64,000 nt of DNA, from assembly GCF_002927275.1 (NCBI RefSeq), contig NZ_PRKW01000004.1, forward strand, positions 310,001-374,000. Reading direction: 5' to 3'. How positions within the stretch are numbered: the stretch's first letter is position 1; each line of letters starts with the position of its first letter. The DNA comes from Arthrobacter pityocampae. GTDB taxonomy: Bacteria > Actinomycetota > Actinomycetes > Actinomycetales > Micrococcaceae. The notes below the pieces were generated by a model that saw only the letters and a list, made by a program, of their open reading frames with translations, was not told the DNA's origin and ran no database searches. The translations under genes were made by a program, and so were the position numbers. Positions 47,781 through 57,371 of this stretch are shown piece by piece.

Positions 47781-48893
47781 GTGGAGGCCCTGCACCAGGC
47801 CACGGACGCGCACGAGCTCGCCGCCGCATGCCTCGGTGAGGGGATCACCTCCGCCTATCAGCCCATCATCGACACCGCCCGCGGCACCGTGGTGGGCTAC
47901 GAGGCCCTCGTCCGCTTCCCGGGGTACGGGGAGAAGAATCCCGAGGTGTGGTTCGCCCGGGCGCGACGCGAGGGGCGCGCGGCGGAACTCGAGGCCGCCG
48001 CGCTCCGCAGCGCCTTCGCGCACCGGGGGTCCCTCCCGGCAAACTGCTTCCTCACGGTGAACGTCTCCCCCGCCCTGCTCGCCTCGCCCCGGGTGCAGCA
48101 GGTGTGGGCCGAGCAGGGCGGGCTCGGGGGCGTCGTCGTGGAACTCACGGAGCAGACGCCCATCGAGTCCTACCTCGACCTGGAACCGCACCTGGACGCC
48201 CTGCGCGCCGCGGGCGCCATGATCGCGGTCGACGACGCCGGATCCGGCTACGCGGGCCTGCAGCACCTGCTCGCACTCCGGCCGTCCATCATCAAGATGG
48301 ACCGGGAACTGGTGCGCGACATCGACGCGGACGAGGCCAAACGGGCCCTCATGGAGATGATCGGGCTCTTCGCCGGCCGGGTCGACGCCTGGATCCTCGC
48401 CGAGGGGATCGAGCGGGTCGAGGAGCTCGACACCCTCGCCGCCCTCGGGGTCCCCCTCGTGCAGGGGTACCTGCTGGGCCGGCCCGCGCCGCCCTGGCAG
48501 GGCCTCGACCTGGACCTGGCCCTCCGCCTGTCCGCCCGGTCGCGCGACGCCGCGGCGTCGACGGTCCGCGGCGTCGTCGAGCCGGCCCCCACCGCCGCCA
48601 CCCCGGGCGCGGCGGCGGCCCTCTTCGCGGGGAACCCGCACCTCACCGACGTCGTGCTCCTCGACGGGCGGCGCCCGCGGGCGGTCCTCACCGCGGAGGT
48701 GGCACACCTGGGGGTCGTCACCCCCGGCCTGGTCGTGAACGTGGACACCCCGGTGGACGAGGCCCTCACACGCGCCGTCACCCGGGAGGCGGGTTCCCGC
48801 TTCGCCCCCCTGCTCGTGACGGACAACGCGGGGCGGTTCGTCGGGATCGCCCGGATGGAGCGGCTCATCGGGAAGCTGGCCACCAGGAAATAG
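47781..48893 (+). CDS. EAL-domain cyclic-di-GMP phosphodiesterase with C-terminal CBS-like region
   Basis: 370 residues. EAL domain residues about 20-240 with YEALVRF (the EAL motif), VNVSP, VELTEQTP, DDAGSGYAGLQHL, KMDRELV, AEGIE and QGYLLGRP, so catalytic residues appear complete. After a linker comes a ~110-residue domain with VVLLDGRRPRAVLTAEVAHL and LLVTDNAGRFVGIARMERL that looks like a CBS pair. No GGDEF and no membrane segment, so it is soluble. GTG at 47781. Confidence 0.88.
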   Translation: MEALHQATDAHELAAACLGEGITSAYQPIIDTARGTVVGYEALVRFPGYGEKNPEVWFARARREGRAAELEAAALRSAFAHRGSLPANCFLTVNVSPALLASPRVQQVWAEQGGLGGVVVELTEQTPIESYLDLEPHLDALRAAGAMIAVDDAGSGYAGLQHLLALRPSIIKMDRELVRDIDADEAKRALMEMIGLFAGRVDAWILAEGIERVEELDTLAALGVPLVQGYLLGRPAPPWQGLDLDLALRLSARSRDAAASTVRGVVEPAPTAATPGAAAALFAGNPHLTDVVLLDGRRPRAVLTAEVAHLGVVTPGLVVNVDTPVDEALTRAVTREAGSRFAPLLVTDNAGRFVGIARMERLIGKLATRK

Positions 48894-48940
48894 GCGCCGA
48901 GGAAGCGGGGCGGCGGACCGTACCGTGAGAGAATGGCCGC

Positions 48941-50500
48941 ATGCTGCGCGGCGACGGACACCTCTCCCATGACCTTCTTCCCGGCGAGAGAGGACCCCAG
49001 GACGCCTGCGGCGTCTTCGGCGTCTGGGCTCCCGGCGAGGAGGTGGCCAAGCTCGCCTACTACGGCCTCTACGCGCTGCAGCACCGGGGCCAGGAGTCCG
49101 CGGGCATCGCCACGAGCGACGGCCGGAGGATCAACGTCTACAAGGACATGGGCCTCGTGTCCCAGGTCTTCGACGAGGCCACGCTGAACACCCTGGCCGG
49201 GCACATCGCCGTCGGGCACTGCCGCTACTCCACCACCGGGTCCTCCCACTGGGCCAACGCCCAGCCCACCCTCGGCGCCACCGCGGCGGGCACCGTGGCC
49301 CTGGCCCACAACGGCAATCTCACCAACTCGGCCGAGCTGTACCAGATGGTCCTCGCCCGTCACGGCAAGCCGCGCGCCGGGGAGATGGCGCAGGGCAACA
49401 CCACGGACACCGCCCTCGTCACCGCGCTCCTCGACGGCGACGACGACCGCTCGCTCGAGCAGACCGCCCTCGCGTTGCTGCCGAGCATCCGCGGCGCGTT
49501 CTGCTTCGTCTTCATGGACGAGGGGACGCTGTACGCGGCCCGCGACACCTCCGGTGTCCGGCCCCTCGTCCTCGGCCGGCTCGAGCGCGGCTGGGTGGTC
49601 GCCTCCGAGCAGGCGGCCCTCGCCACCGTCGGGGCGAGCTTCATCCGGGAGATCGAGCCCGGCGAGTTCATCGCGATCGACGAGGACGGCGTGCGCAGCA
49701 GCCGCTTCGGCTCCCCCACCCCTGCCGGTTGCGTCTTCGAGTACGTGTACCTGGCCCGGCCCGACGCCTCGATCGCCGGCCGGTCCGTGTACGAGGCCCG
49801 CGTGGAGATGGGCCGCCAGCTGGCCCGCGAGAACACCGCGGAGGCGGACATCGTGATCCCCGTCCCCGAGTCCGGGACGCCCGCGGCCGTCGGCTTCGCC
49901 GAGGAATCCGGCATCCCCTTCGCCCACGGGTTCGTGAAGAACGCCTACGTGGGGCGGACATTCATCCAGCCCAGCCAGACGCTCCGCCAGCTCGGCATCC
50001 GGCTCAAGCTCAACGCCCTGGAATCCGTCATCCGCGGCAAGCGCATCATCGTCGTGGACGACTCCATCGTCCGCGGCAACACCCAGCGCGCCGTCGTCAG
50101 GATGCTGCGCGAGGCCGGCGCCGCCGAGGTCCACGTCAAGATCTCCTCGCCGCCGGTGCGCTGGCCCTGCTTCTACGGCATCGACTTCGCCTCCCGCGCG
50201 GAGCTCATCGCGAACGGCGCGGCGGTCGAGGAGATCAGCAAGTCCGTCGGCGCCGACAGCCTCGCCTACATCTCCGAGGACGGCATGATCGACGCCACGC
50301 AGCAGCCCCGCGAGCGCCTCTGCACGGCCTGCTTCACCGGGACGTACCCCATCGAACTGCCCGACGACGACCGCCTGGGCAAGAACCTGCTCGAGCGCCT
50401 CGACCCGGCCGACCGCTCCGGCGCCGTGGGCTGCGACCCGGGGCCGGACGCCGACCTCGAAGCCGTACTGACCGACGACGACAAGAAAGAGCGGGTATGA
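48941..50500 (+). CDS. purF: Amidophosphoribosyltransferase
   Basis: 519 residues, first committed step of purine synthesis (PRPP + Gln). The propeptide ends before Cys in DACGVFGVW, the N-terminal nucleophile of the glutamine amidotransferase. YALQHRGQESAGIAT, YSTTGSSHWANAQP and the PRTase motif IIVVDDSIVRGNT are present. Cysteines at WPCFYGIDF and CTACFTGTYP are expected FeS ligands. ATG at 48941. Its stop overlaps purM by 4 nt. Confidence 0.96.
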   Translation: MLRGDGHLSHDLLPGERGPQDACGVFGVWAPGEEVAKLAYYGLYALQHRGQESAGIATSDGRRINVYKDMGLVSQVFDEATLNTLAGHIAVGHCRYSTTGSSHWANAQPTLGATAAGTVALAHNGNLTNSAELYQMVLARHGKPRAGEMAQGNTTDTALVTALLDGDDDRSLEQTALALLPSIRGAFCFVFMDEGTLYAARDTSGVRPLVLGRLERGWVVASEQAALATVGASFIREIEPGEFIAIDEDGVRSSRFGSPTPAGCVFEYVYLARPDASIAGRSVYEARVEMGRQLARENTAEADIVIPVPESGTPAAVGFAEESGIPFAHGFVKNAYVGRTFIQPSQTLRQLGIRLKLNALESVIRGKRIIVVDDSIVRGNTQRAVVRMLREAGAAEVHVKISSPPVRWPCFYGIDFASRAELIANGAAVEEISKSVGADSLAYISEDGMIDATQQPRERLCTACFTGTYPIELPDDDRLGKNLLERLDPADRSGAVGCDPGPDADLEAVLTDDDKKERV

Positions 50501-51612
50501 GCTCCCCGAACCCCATCACGTATGCCAGCGCCGGAGTGGACGTCGAGGCGGGTGACCGCGCCGTCGAGCTCATGAAGGACGCCGTGCGGGCCACGCACGG
50601 CGAGCAGGTCCTCGGTGGGGTGGGTGGTTTCGCGGGGCTCTTCGACGTCTCCCGCCTCCTCACCTACACGCGGCCGCTGCTCGCGACGTCGACCGACGGC
50701 GTGGGCACGAAGGTCGCGATCGCCCAGGCGATGGACATCCACGACACCATCGGCTTCGACCTCGTGGGCATGGTCGTGGACGACATCGTGGTGGTCGGCG
50801 CGGAGCCGCTGTTCATGACGGACTACATCGCGTGCGGGAAGGTGGTCCCCGAGCGCATCGCGGACATCGTCCGCGGCATCGCGGCCGGCTGCTCGGTGGC
50901 CGGCACCGCCCTGGTGGGCGGGGAGACCGCGGAGCACCCGGGCCTGCTCGGCGAGCACGAGTACGACGTCGCGGGCGCGGCGACCGGCGTGGTCGAGGCG
51001 GACCGCGTCCTCGGCCCCGAGCGCGTCCGGGCGGGCGACGTCGTGATCGGCATGGCCTCCTCCGGCCTGCACTCCAACGGCTACTCCCTCGTCCGCCGCG
51101 TCATCAGTGCGGCCGGGTGGACGCTGGACCGGCAGGTCGACGACCTCGGGCGGACGCTCGGCGAGGAACTGCTCGAGCCCACGCGCGTCTACGCCGCCGA
51201 CTGCCTCGCCCTCGCCCGGAACGACGCCGCGCAGGTGCACGGGTTCAGCCACGTCACCGGCGGCGGGCTCGCGGCGAATCTCGCCCGCGTGCTGCCCCGC
51301 GGCCTCGAAGCCACCGTGGACCGCTCCACCTGGGGACTCCCCCCGATCTTCGGCATCGTCTCGCAGCTCGGCGCCGTCCCGTTGCCGGACCTCGAGCGCA
51401 CCCTCAACCTGGGCGTCGGCATGGTCGCGATCGTGGGGCCGGAGGGTGCCGACGCCGCCCTGGCGCAGCTGAACGCGGCCGGTGTCCCGTCCTGGGTCAT
51501 GGGCAGCGTGCAGGCCGCGAGTGGCGGCAGCACCGACGGGCCGGACTACGTCCAGGGCGCCAAGGGCGTGGACGGCGGCTCCGTGCGGCTCCTCGGCGCG
51601 TACGCCTCCTGA
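50497..51612 (+). CDS. purM: Phosphoribosylformylglycinamidine cyclo-ligase
   Basis: 371 residues, AIR synthetase. TYASAGVDVEAGDRAVELMK, TSTDGVGTKVAIA, FDLVGMVVDDIVVVGAEPLFMTDY, GGETAEHPG and HVTGGGLAANLARVLP are the PurM signature blocks. Start ATG within the purF stop (ATGA), so coupled translation. A 233-bp gap with a large hairpin and a terminator follows. Confidence 0.96.
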   Translation: MSSPNPITYASAGVDVEAGDRAVELMKDAVRATHGEQVLGGVGGFAGLFDVSRLLTYTRPLLATSTDGVGTKVAIAQAMDIHDTIGFDLVGMVVDDIVVVGAEPLFMTDYIACGKVVPERIADIVRGIAAGCSVAGTALVGGETAEHPGLLGEHEYDVAGAATGVVEADRVLGPERVRAGDVVIGMASSGLHSNGYSLVRRVISAAGWTLDRQVDDLGRTLGEELLEPTRVYAADCLALARNDAAQVHGFSHVTGGGLAANLARVLPRGLEATVDRSTWGLPPIFGIVSQLGAVPLPDLERTLNLGVGMVAIVGPEGADAALAQLNAAGVPSWVMGSVQAASGGSTDGPDYVQGAKGVDGGSVRLLGAYAS

Positions 51613-51679
51613 CCTCCGGGCTCCTTGCCCGATCCTGCCCGATCCATCGTCCCGACCCACCTGCCCGATCCGCCGCTTC

Positions 51680-51749
51680 TGCCCACCGACTCCCCCACGT
51701 CGCTGGGCATGTCTGACGATGCCCCATGAGTTGGGTGGGTCGGTGGGCA
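51680..51749. repeat. Long imperfect hairpin between purM and the xylanase gene
   Basis: TGCCCACCGAC at 51680-51690 pairs with GTCGGTGGGCA at 51739-51749, and an inner stem GGGCAT/ATGCCC (51705-51710/51719-51724) closes an 8-nt loop, with partial pairing between. No gene is seen in this gap. It might be a terminator, a small RNA or a repeated intergenic element. Confidence 0.55.
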
Positions 51750-51781
51750 AATGTGGCCGGTCGATGCTGACACCGACGTGA

Positions 51782-51817
51782 CGAAGCCCCCGCCCTCCGG
51801 AGAGGACAGGGGCTTCG
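51782..51817. terminator. Terminator between purM and the CE4-GH10 gene
   Basis: CGAAGCCCC (51782-51790) and GGGGCTTCG (51809-51817) pair over an 18-nt loop with further internal pairing. Converging genes. Confidence 0.7.
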
Positions 51818-51845
51818 CCGCCCTAGGGGTGTCCGCGGGGCTGCG

Positions 51846-54800
51846 TCAGGGCTTCCCGGGCTGCTTGCGGGTCACGACGACGTCGAACGAGCTGGTGCGG
51901 GTATTGCCCGCCTCGTCCGTGGCGGTGCAGGTGACCGTCGTCGTGCCGATGACGAAGCGCGAGCCCGACGCCGGGTCGCAGATCAGCGGCACTTCGCCGT
52001 CGAGCGTGTCGATGGCCGACGGCAGGGTGTACTTCACCTTGGTGCCGCTGGCCCCGTTGGAGACGGCCCGGACATCCGACTGGCCGGCGATCCGCGGCGG
52101 GAGCACATCGGCCGGTCGGGCGGGGAGCCTGGCCGGATCGACGATGCCCCAGTAGGCGGGCGTGACCTGGAGGTCGTCGTCGAAGGGCAGCGGCTGTTCC
52201 CAGGGACGGGCCATCGGCCACGTCCGCAGCCAGGTGCGGGCGTTGCTGATGCCCCAGAACGTCACGGAGTCCACGGACTCGTTGTGCTCCCGGAGCATCG
52301 TGAACAGGTCCCGGTAGTAGTAGCCCACCTCGGCGGCCGCGTCGGCGTCGTCCTCGAACGCCGGGCTGTACGGATCCACGGGGGTGCCGCTGACATCGGC
52401 GCCCTGGTTCTCCGTGGACGCGTTGACATCGAGTTCCGTGATGGCCTGCAGGAGCTCCGGATCCAGCGCCTCGACGGCCTCGATGGAGTCCTCGAGCCAT
52501 TCCACCGGGCGGGCGACGTCCACATGGGCCTGATGTCCCACGCCGTCGATCGGAGCGTTGCGTGCCTCGAGCGCGCCGATCAGCGAGAGGTAGTCGGCCC
52601 GCTTCTCCGGCATCTCCGTGTTGTAGTCGTTGATGAACAGGGCCGCCTCGGGGAAGTAGCGGTCGGCCAGGCGGAAGGCCTCGTCGACGAAGCCCTCACC
52701 CAGGACCTGGAACCAGCGGCTGTCGCGCATGTCGTGCGGGTTGGCCGTGTCACCGTCCGCGATGACCTCGTTGACCACGTCCCACGCCCAGATGGGGCTG
52801 TCGCCGTCCGGGTAGCGGGCGTCGATGTGGTCCGCGATGCCCTTGATGTGGGCTTCCATGCGGGCCTTCAGCAGTGCCTGGTCGGCCGGGCTGTCGGTGA
52901 GGTCGCGGGTGCCGTCCTTGAAGAACCATGCCGGGGTCTGCGAGTGCCAGGCGAGCACATGACCGTAGACCTGCACATTGTTGGAGTCCGCGAAGTCCAG
53001 GAGCTGGTCCAGCTGGGTGAAGGTGAACTGTCCCTCGACCGGCTGCACGCTCTCCGGCTTGCCCGCGTTCTCCGGGGTGAAGGCGTTGAAATGCTTCCGG
53101 ACGAGGTCGGCGGCCGTTCCCACGGTCTCCCGCGCATCGATCGCCACGCCGACGTGCTCGATCCCGTCGGCGCCGAGGACGTCCTTCAGCCCGGGCACCT
53201 CCGTCTGGATGGACTCCTCGGCGAACGGTGCGAGGCTGAAGTCGTCCAGCAGGAAGTCCACTCCCACCGCACCTTCGATGTACACCTGCGCCTTGTCCGC
53301 GGCGGCTCCGAGCGTGTAGGTGCCCTTGAGCTGCGTCCAGCCGTCGGCCGTGACCGACGCGCCGGCACCGGCGACGCCGTCGTATGCGCTTCCGCCGCCG
53401 TTGTCCCGCTGCACGGACACCTTGAGCGATGCCGGTGCCTGGCCCGGTGCGAGCTTCGCCCACACGGACACCTCCACGGCGGTCCCGACCGGCAGGCCGG
53501 CCGTGACGTCGAGGGCCGCTCCGTGCCACGGCTGGGTCCGGTTCGTCACGAGCAGGCTGCCGGCGCCGGTACGGGCATCACTGCTCGTCGTGGCGGAGAC
53601 GCCATCGCCGCGGGCCGTCCAGCCGTCGGTGCCGGTCTCGAATCCGCTCGTGATGCCGACCGTTGCGCCGTCGGCCGCTCCGCCGCGCGGGAGGGTGAAG
53701 GTCCAGCCGTCGGCGAGCTTCTCGGTCACGACCGTGGTGACGGCCCGGACGGTGTTCGACCGGTCGCCGCCGCCGTCGTGTGCGAGCACCACCGCACCCG
53801 GCGTGAAGGCCCTGCGGAGGTTCGCGGTCAGCGTCGCTTCGCTGAGGTCGTTGCCGTCCCAGTCGGAGATCACGTTGCCGAGGCCCAGGGGCTGCATGCC
53901 GAGGGCCGCCGCAACCTCCCCGGTGGCGCCCCAGCTGCCGTTCGGTGCCCGGAAGTAGGGCACCGGCAGGGACGGGTCTCCCGCCGCTTCGCGGATGATG
54001 CGCAGGTTCTCCTTGAGGTCGGCCTCGACCTGCGCCCGGGTCCACGAGCCCATGTCGGCGTAGGACGTGCCGTGGTTGCAGAGCGTGTGCCCCTCGGCGA
54101 CTATGCGCCGCAGCAGGTCGGCGCCGCCGGGCGCCTCGATGTTCTGTCCGATGACGCAGAAGGTCGCGGTGACACCCTTCGCCTTCAGCAGGTCGAGGAG
54201 GGCAGCGGTCTCGCCCGGGTTCGGTCCGTCGTCGAACGTCAGGGCGACGGCGTTGCCGGTCGCACGTGCCGAGGCGAGGGGTGTCGTGGTGGGGTTCACC
54301 GCGCCCCCCGGGACGAAGGAGGGGTCGGGTGTGGGCTGCCAGGCGCCGCCGTCACCGGGCGCTGCGGTGCCGGTGATCACGACGTCGTCGATGAGGTAGT
54401 CGTAGGGTGCACCGAGGTCTCCTGTTCCGAGATAGGCCCGCAGCGTCGCCGGGTCGGCGCCGGCCGGGGCGGTGAAGGTCCCCGTCACAGTGGTCCAGGC
54501 GTCCGCGGTCACCGTGGTGTTGCCCACCCAGCTGTAGGCGGGTTCGACGACGAAGCGGGCCGATGTCGTCGTGCCTGCTGCCGCTGCCAGTTTCACCTGC
54601 GCGGAGAAGGTGTAGGCACCTCCCGCCTGCAGGAGGTTCGCCGGCGTCCTGATCCCGTCGTAGTCGGTGGTCCTGCCCTTGACCAGCAGGGCCCTGTCGC
54701 CGTCCGCGTCGACGACCGACAGCGTGGGCCCGCCGTTCTGCGTCAGCGGGCCGAAGCTGCCGTTCTCGAAGTCCTCGTTCAGCAGTACTGCCGGTTCGTC

Positions 54801-54887
54801 GGCGGAGGCCGCCGGCAGCGTCAGCACGCCGGCCCCCGTGATCAGGCCGAACGCCGTGGCGCCCGCAATCAGACGTCGTCGTCTCAT
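51846..54887 (-). CDS. Multimodular secreted xylanolytic enzyme: CBM, CE4 deacetylase, CBM, GH10
   Basis: 1013 residues. Signal peptide (about 1-30), a CBM4_9-like module (about 35-185), a NodB/CE4 domain with FDDGPNPGE near 220 and HTLCNHGTSYADM, a second CBM (about 415-560), a GH10 xylanase with acid/base Glu707 (WDVVNEV) and nucleophile Glu818 (AITELDVN), and a C-terminal HYR-like beta domain (from about 930). It would deacetylate xylan and cut its backbone on one polypeptide. ATG at 54887 has AAGGAGA. It lies downstream of a second GH10 gene on the same strand. Confidence 0.9.
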   Translation of the reverse strand: MRRRRLIAGATAFGLITGAGVLTLPAASADEPAVLLNEDFENGSFGPLTQNGGPTLSVVDADGDRALLVKGRTTDYDGIRTPANLLQAGGAYTFSAQVKLAAAAGTTTSARFVVEPAYSWVGNTTVTADAWTTVTGTFTAPAGADPATLRAYLGTGDLGAPYDYLIDDVVITGTAAPGDGGAWQPTPDPSFVPGGAVNPTTTPLASARATGNAVALTFDDGPNPGETAALLDLLKAKGVTATFCVIGQNIEAPGGADLLRRIVAEGHTLCNHGTSYADMGSWTRAQVEADLKENLRIIREAAGDPSLPVPYFRAPNGSWGATGEVAAALGMQPLGLGNVISDWDGNDLSEATLTANLRRAFTPGAVVLAHDGGGDRSNTVRAVTTVVTEKLADGWTFTLPRGGAADGATVGITSGFETGTDGWTARGDGVSATTSSDARTGAGSLLVTNRTQPWHGAALDVTAGLPVGTAVEVSVWAKLAPGQAPASLKVSVQRDNGGGSAYDGVAGAGASVTADGWTQLKGTYTLGAAADKAQVYIEGAVGVDFLLDDFSLAPFAEESIQTEVPGLKDVLGADGIEHVGVAIDARETVGTAADLVRKHFNAFTPENAGKPESVQPVEGQFTFTQLDQLLDFADSNNVQVYGHVLAWHSQTPAWFFKDGTRDLTDSPADQALLKARMEAHIKGIADHIDARYPDGDSPIWAWDVVNEVIADGDTANPHDMRDSRWFQVLGEGFVDEAFRLADRYFPEAALFINDYNTEMPEKRADYLSLIGALEARNAPIDGVGHQAHVDVARPVEWLEDSIEAVEALDPELLQAITELDVNASTENQGADVSGTPVDPYSPAFEDDADAAAEVGYYYRDLFTMLREHNESVDSVTFWGISNARTWLRTWPMARPWEQPLPFDDDLQVTPAYWGIVDPARLPARPADVLPPRIAGQSDVRAVSNGASGTKVKYTLPSAIDTLDGEVPLICDPASGSRFVIGTTTVTCTATDEAGNTRTSSFDVVVTRKQPGKP

Positions 54888-54976
54888 GGTTCTCCTTGGT
54901 GTGGTGGCCCATACGCTTCGGGGCGGGCCAGTGCCTGCTGGGTTGGTGGGAGGAGCGGGGTGCCGGGCGGTGACGC

Positions 54977-56116
54977 CTAGCGGTTGCCGCGTCCCGGGGA
55001 TGCCTGCTCGAGCGTGTCCTGCAGCGCGTAGTAGGCGGGCTTGCGGGTGAAGTCGTTCCACATGACCGTTGCCTCTCCCTCACCGGCGAAGAACACCGGG
55101 ACCCAGGAGTACTTGTCGGTGAAACCCCAGATGGTGAACGAATTGCACTCGTCCACCGCGACGCAGGCCTCGAGGGCGCGCTGGTAGTAGCCGGACTGCT
55201 TCTCGAGCTGCGCCGCGGTGGGTGCGGTCCCTGCGGCGACGTCCATGCGCACGTCGATCTCGGTGATCGCCGTCTCCAGCCCGAGGTCGTCGAAGCGCTG
55301 CAGGTTGGCCTGCAGGTCGCCCGGGAATCCGTAGCGTGTGCTGAGGTGGCCCTGGATGGCGAAGCCGTCGATCGGAACGCCCTGCGCCTGCAGACGCGGG
55401 ATGAGTTCGAGGTAGGCGTTGCTCTTCGCGTTGATGCCCTCTACGCCGTAGTCGTTGAAGAACAGCTTGGCCTTGGGGTCCGCCTCGTGCGCCCAACGGA
55501 ACGCGTCGGCGATGATCTCCGGGCCCAGCTCGCGGATCCAGATGTTGTCCGTGGTGCGCAGCGTGCCGTCACCGTTGAAGATCTCGTTCGCGACATCCCA
55601 CTGCTGGATCTTGCCGGCGTACCGGCCGACGACGGTCTGGATGTGGTCCTTGAGGATGGCACGGAGCTCGTCCTTCGTGAAGTCGCCCTCCTCGAGCCAG
55701 GCCGGGTTCTGGCTGTGCCAGAACAGGGTGTGGCCGCGGACCACCTGCTTGTTCTCCTGGGCGAACTCCACGATCGCGTCCATCTCGGCGAACCGGTAGG
55801 TGCCCTGCTCGGGGTGGATGAACTCCCACTTCGACTGGTTCTCGGGTGAGACCGAACTGAATTCGGCAGCGAGGTGCTTCCGGTACTCCTGGTCGAAGGT
55901 GAAGGGATCCGGGTAGGGCTGGGTCTCATGGTGGCCGCCACCGGCGACGGCCGTGCCGATCTTGAGGTCCTGCGGGGCCACCCAGCGGAGGGTGTCCTTC
56001 TTCTCGATGCCGTGCGGGCGGGGCGGCTGGTGCTGCGCCGCGAGGGCGGGCGCTGCCGCGGGAAGGATCATGGCCGAGGCCAGGACTGCTGCGGCGATGG
56101 ATGAACGAACCTGCAT
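54977..56116 (-). CDS. Secreted GH10 endo-1,4-beta-xylanase
   Basis: 379 residues, signal peptide AAVLASAMILPAAAPALAA, then a single GH10 domain with HTLFWHSQNPAW, acid/base Glu178 in WDVANEIF, and nucleophile Glu286 in ITEIDVR, and FTIWGFTDKYSWVP. No carbohydrate-binding module. It starts upstream of the CE4-GH10 gene (89-bp gap) and is divergent from a LacI gene, across a palindromic operator candidate. Confidence 0.93.
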   Translation of the reverse strand: MQVRSSIAAAVLASAMILPAAAPALAAQHQPPRPHGIEKKDTLRWVAPQDLKIGTAVAGGGHHETQPYPDPFTFDQEYRKHLAAEFSSVSPENQSKWEFIHPEQGTYRFAEMDAIVEFAQENKQVVRGHTLFWHSQNPAWLEEGDFTKDELRAILKDHIQTVVGRYAGKIQQWDVANEIFNGDGTLRTTDNIWIRELGPEIIADAFRWAHEADPKAKLFFNDYGVEGINAKSNAYLELIPRLQAQGVPIDGFAIQGHLSTRYGFPGDLQANLQRFDDLGLETAITEIDVRMDVAAGTAPTAAQLEKQSGYYQRALEACVAVDECNSFTIWGFTDKYSWVPVFFAGEGEATVMWNDFTRKPAYYALQDTLEQASPGRGNR

Positions 56117-56169
56117 GAGCTCTCCTTTGAGGTACCTGAGGTACGGTGGCCGACCCGGTGATCGGCATA

Positions 56170-56190
56170 TTTCCGGAAGTTTCCGGAAAC
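56170..56190. promoter_or_regulatory. Operator candidate between xylanase and lacI genes
   Basis: GTTTCCGGAAAC at 56179-56190 is a perfect 12-bp palindrome, immediately preceded by a second copy of TTTCCGGAA at 56170-56178. LacI-family sites of this shape suit the regulator at 56298. The site lies about 55-75 bp upstream of the xylanase start. Confidence 0.6.
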
Positions 56191-56297
56191 ACCGCTGCTG
56201 TAGGTTAGGAACATCGCGTCCGGCAGGTCAAGGGTGCGGGAGATTTCGACCCGGGGAACGCCCTGCTGCGGCCTCCGGGCTTCCCGAGGAGGACACC

Positions 56298-57323
56298 ATG
56301 CAGGACAATGCCCAGCCCGCGGTGACGATCTCCGCCATTGCCTCCGCGGCCGGTGTCTCGATCCCCACGGTGTCCCGCGTCCTCAATGGACGGTCCGACG
56401 TCGCACCTGCGACCCGCGAGCGCGTCGAGGTCCTGCTGCGGGAGTACGGCTACCGGCGGCGCGGAGCGGGGCGCCCGACGTCGTCAGGACTGGTGGACCT
56501 CGTGTTCAACGATCTCGACAGCCCCTGGGCGGTCGAGATCATCCGGGGCGTCGAGGAGTTGCTGAACACCGAGGGACTGTCCATGGTGGTCTCCGCGATC
56601 CACCGCCGCGGCGGCAGCGGGTCGACCCGCAAGTGGCTCGACACCCTGGGAGCACGCCCGAGCGACGGCGCCATCCTGGTAACCACCGACCTGGACTCCT
56701 TCCTGCATGCGGAACTGCAGCGCCTCAACCTGCCCCTCGTCGTCGTCGACCCCGCCGGAGTACCCGACCTCGAGGTACCGACCGTCGGAGCGACCAACTG
56801 GACGGGCGCCGTCACCGCGACCGAGCACCTCCTCCAGCACAACCACCGCCGGATCGGATACGTGGCGGGCCGCCCGGGGCTGTGGTGCAGCAGGGCGCGC
56901 CTCGACGGCTACCGGGCCGGGCTCGACGCCGCCGGCATCGCCTTCGATGCGGCGCTCGTCGTCGGCGGGGACTTCGACTACGCGTCAGGGTTCGCGGCCG
57001 GCATCGAACTGCTCACCCTGCCCGACCGACCGACGGCGATCTTCGCGGCGAGCGACCAGATGGCCCTCGGGGTGTACGAGGCAGCGCGCCAGCAAGGGCT
57101 GCGGATCCCCGATGATCTCAGCGTCGTCGGATTCGACGATCTTCCCGAGGCAGGCTGGGCCTCCCCTCCCCTGACGACGGTCCGCCAGCCCCTGTCCGAG
57201 ATGGGAAGCCTTGCCGCCCGCACCCTGGTCCGACTCATCCGGGGCGAGGCGGTGGAGAGCCCGCGGATCGAGCTCTCCACCAGGCTCGTCCAGCGGGCCA
57301 GCGTCCGCGCACTGCACCCGTAG
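56298..57323 (+). CDS. LacI-family regulator
   Basis: 341 residues. N-terminal HTH ISAIASAAGVSIPTVSRVLN followed by GRSDVAPATRERV, then a periplasmic-binding-like ligand domain (GLVDLVFNDLDSPWAVEIIRGV, AIFAASDQMALGVYEAAR, SVVGFDDLPEAGWASPPL). ATG at 56298 after GAGGAGG. Its position between the secreted xylanases and xylA suggests it senses xylose or xylooligosaccharides and represses one or both. A very similar regulator stands at 61217, sharing the RRRKA-like/RRRGA linker and VNDL/FHEL core, suggesting duplication. Confidence 0.92.
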   Translation: MQDNAQPAVTISAIASAAGVSIPTVSRVLNGRSDVAPATRERVEVLLREYGYRRRGAGRPTSSGLVDLVFNDLDSPWAVEIIRGVEELLNTEGLSMVVSAIHRRGGSGSTRKWLDTLGARPSDGAILVTTDLDSFLHAELQRLNLPLVVVDPAGVPDLEVPTVGATNWTGAVTATEHLLQHNHRRIGYVAGRPGLWCSRARLDGYRAGLDAAGIAFDAALVVGGDFDYASGFAAGIELLTLPDRPTAIFAASDQMALGVYEAARQQGLRIPDDLSVVGFDDLPEAGWASPPLTTVRQPLSEMGSLAARTLVRLIRGEAVESPRIELSTRLVQRASVRALHP

Positions 57324-57371
57324 GAGATTCGCGGCAAGTGCGGCAACCCGCTTGACTCTGGGCTCAGAGCG

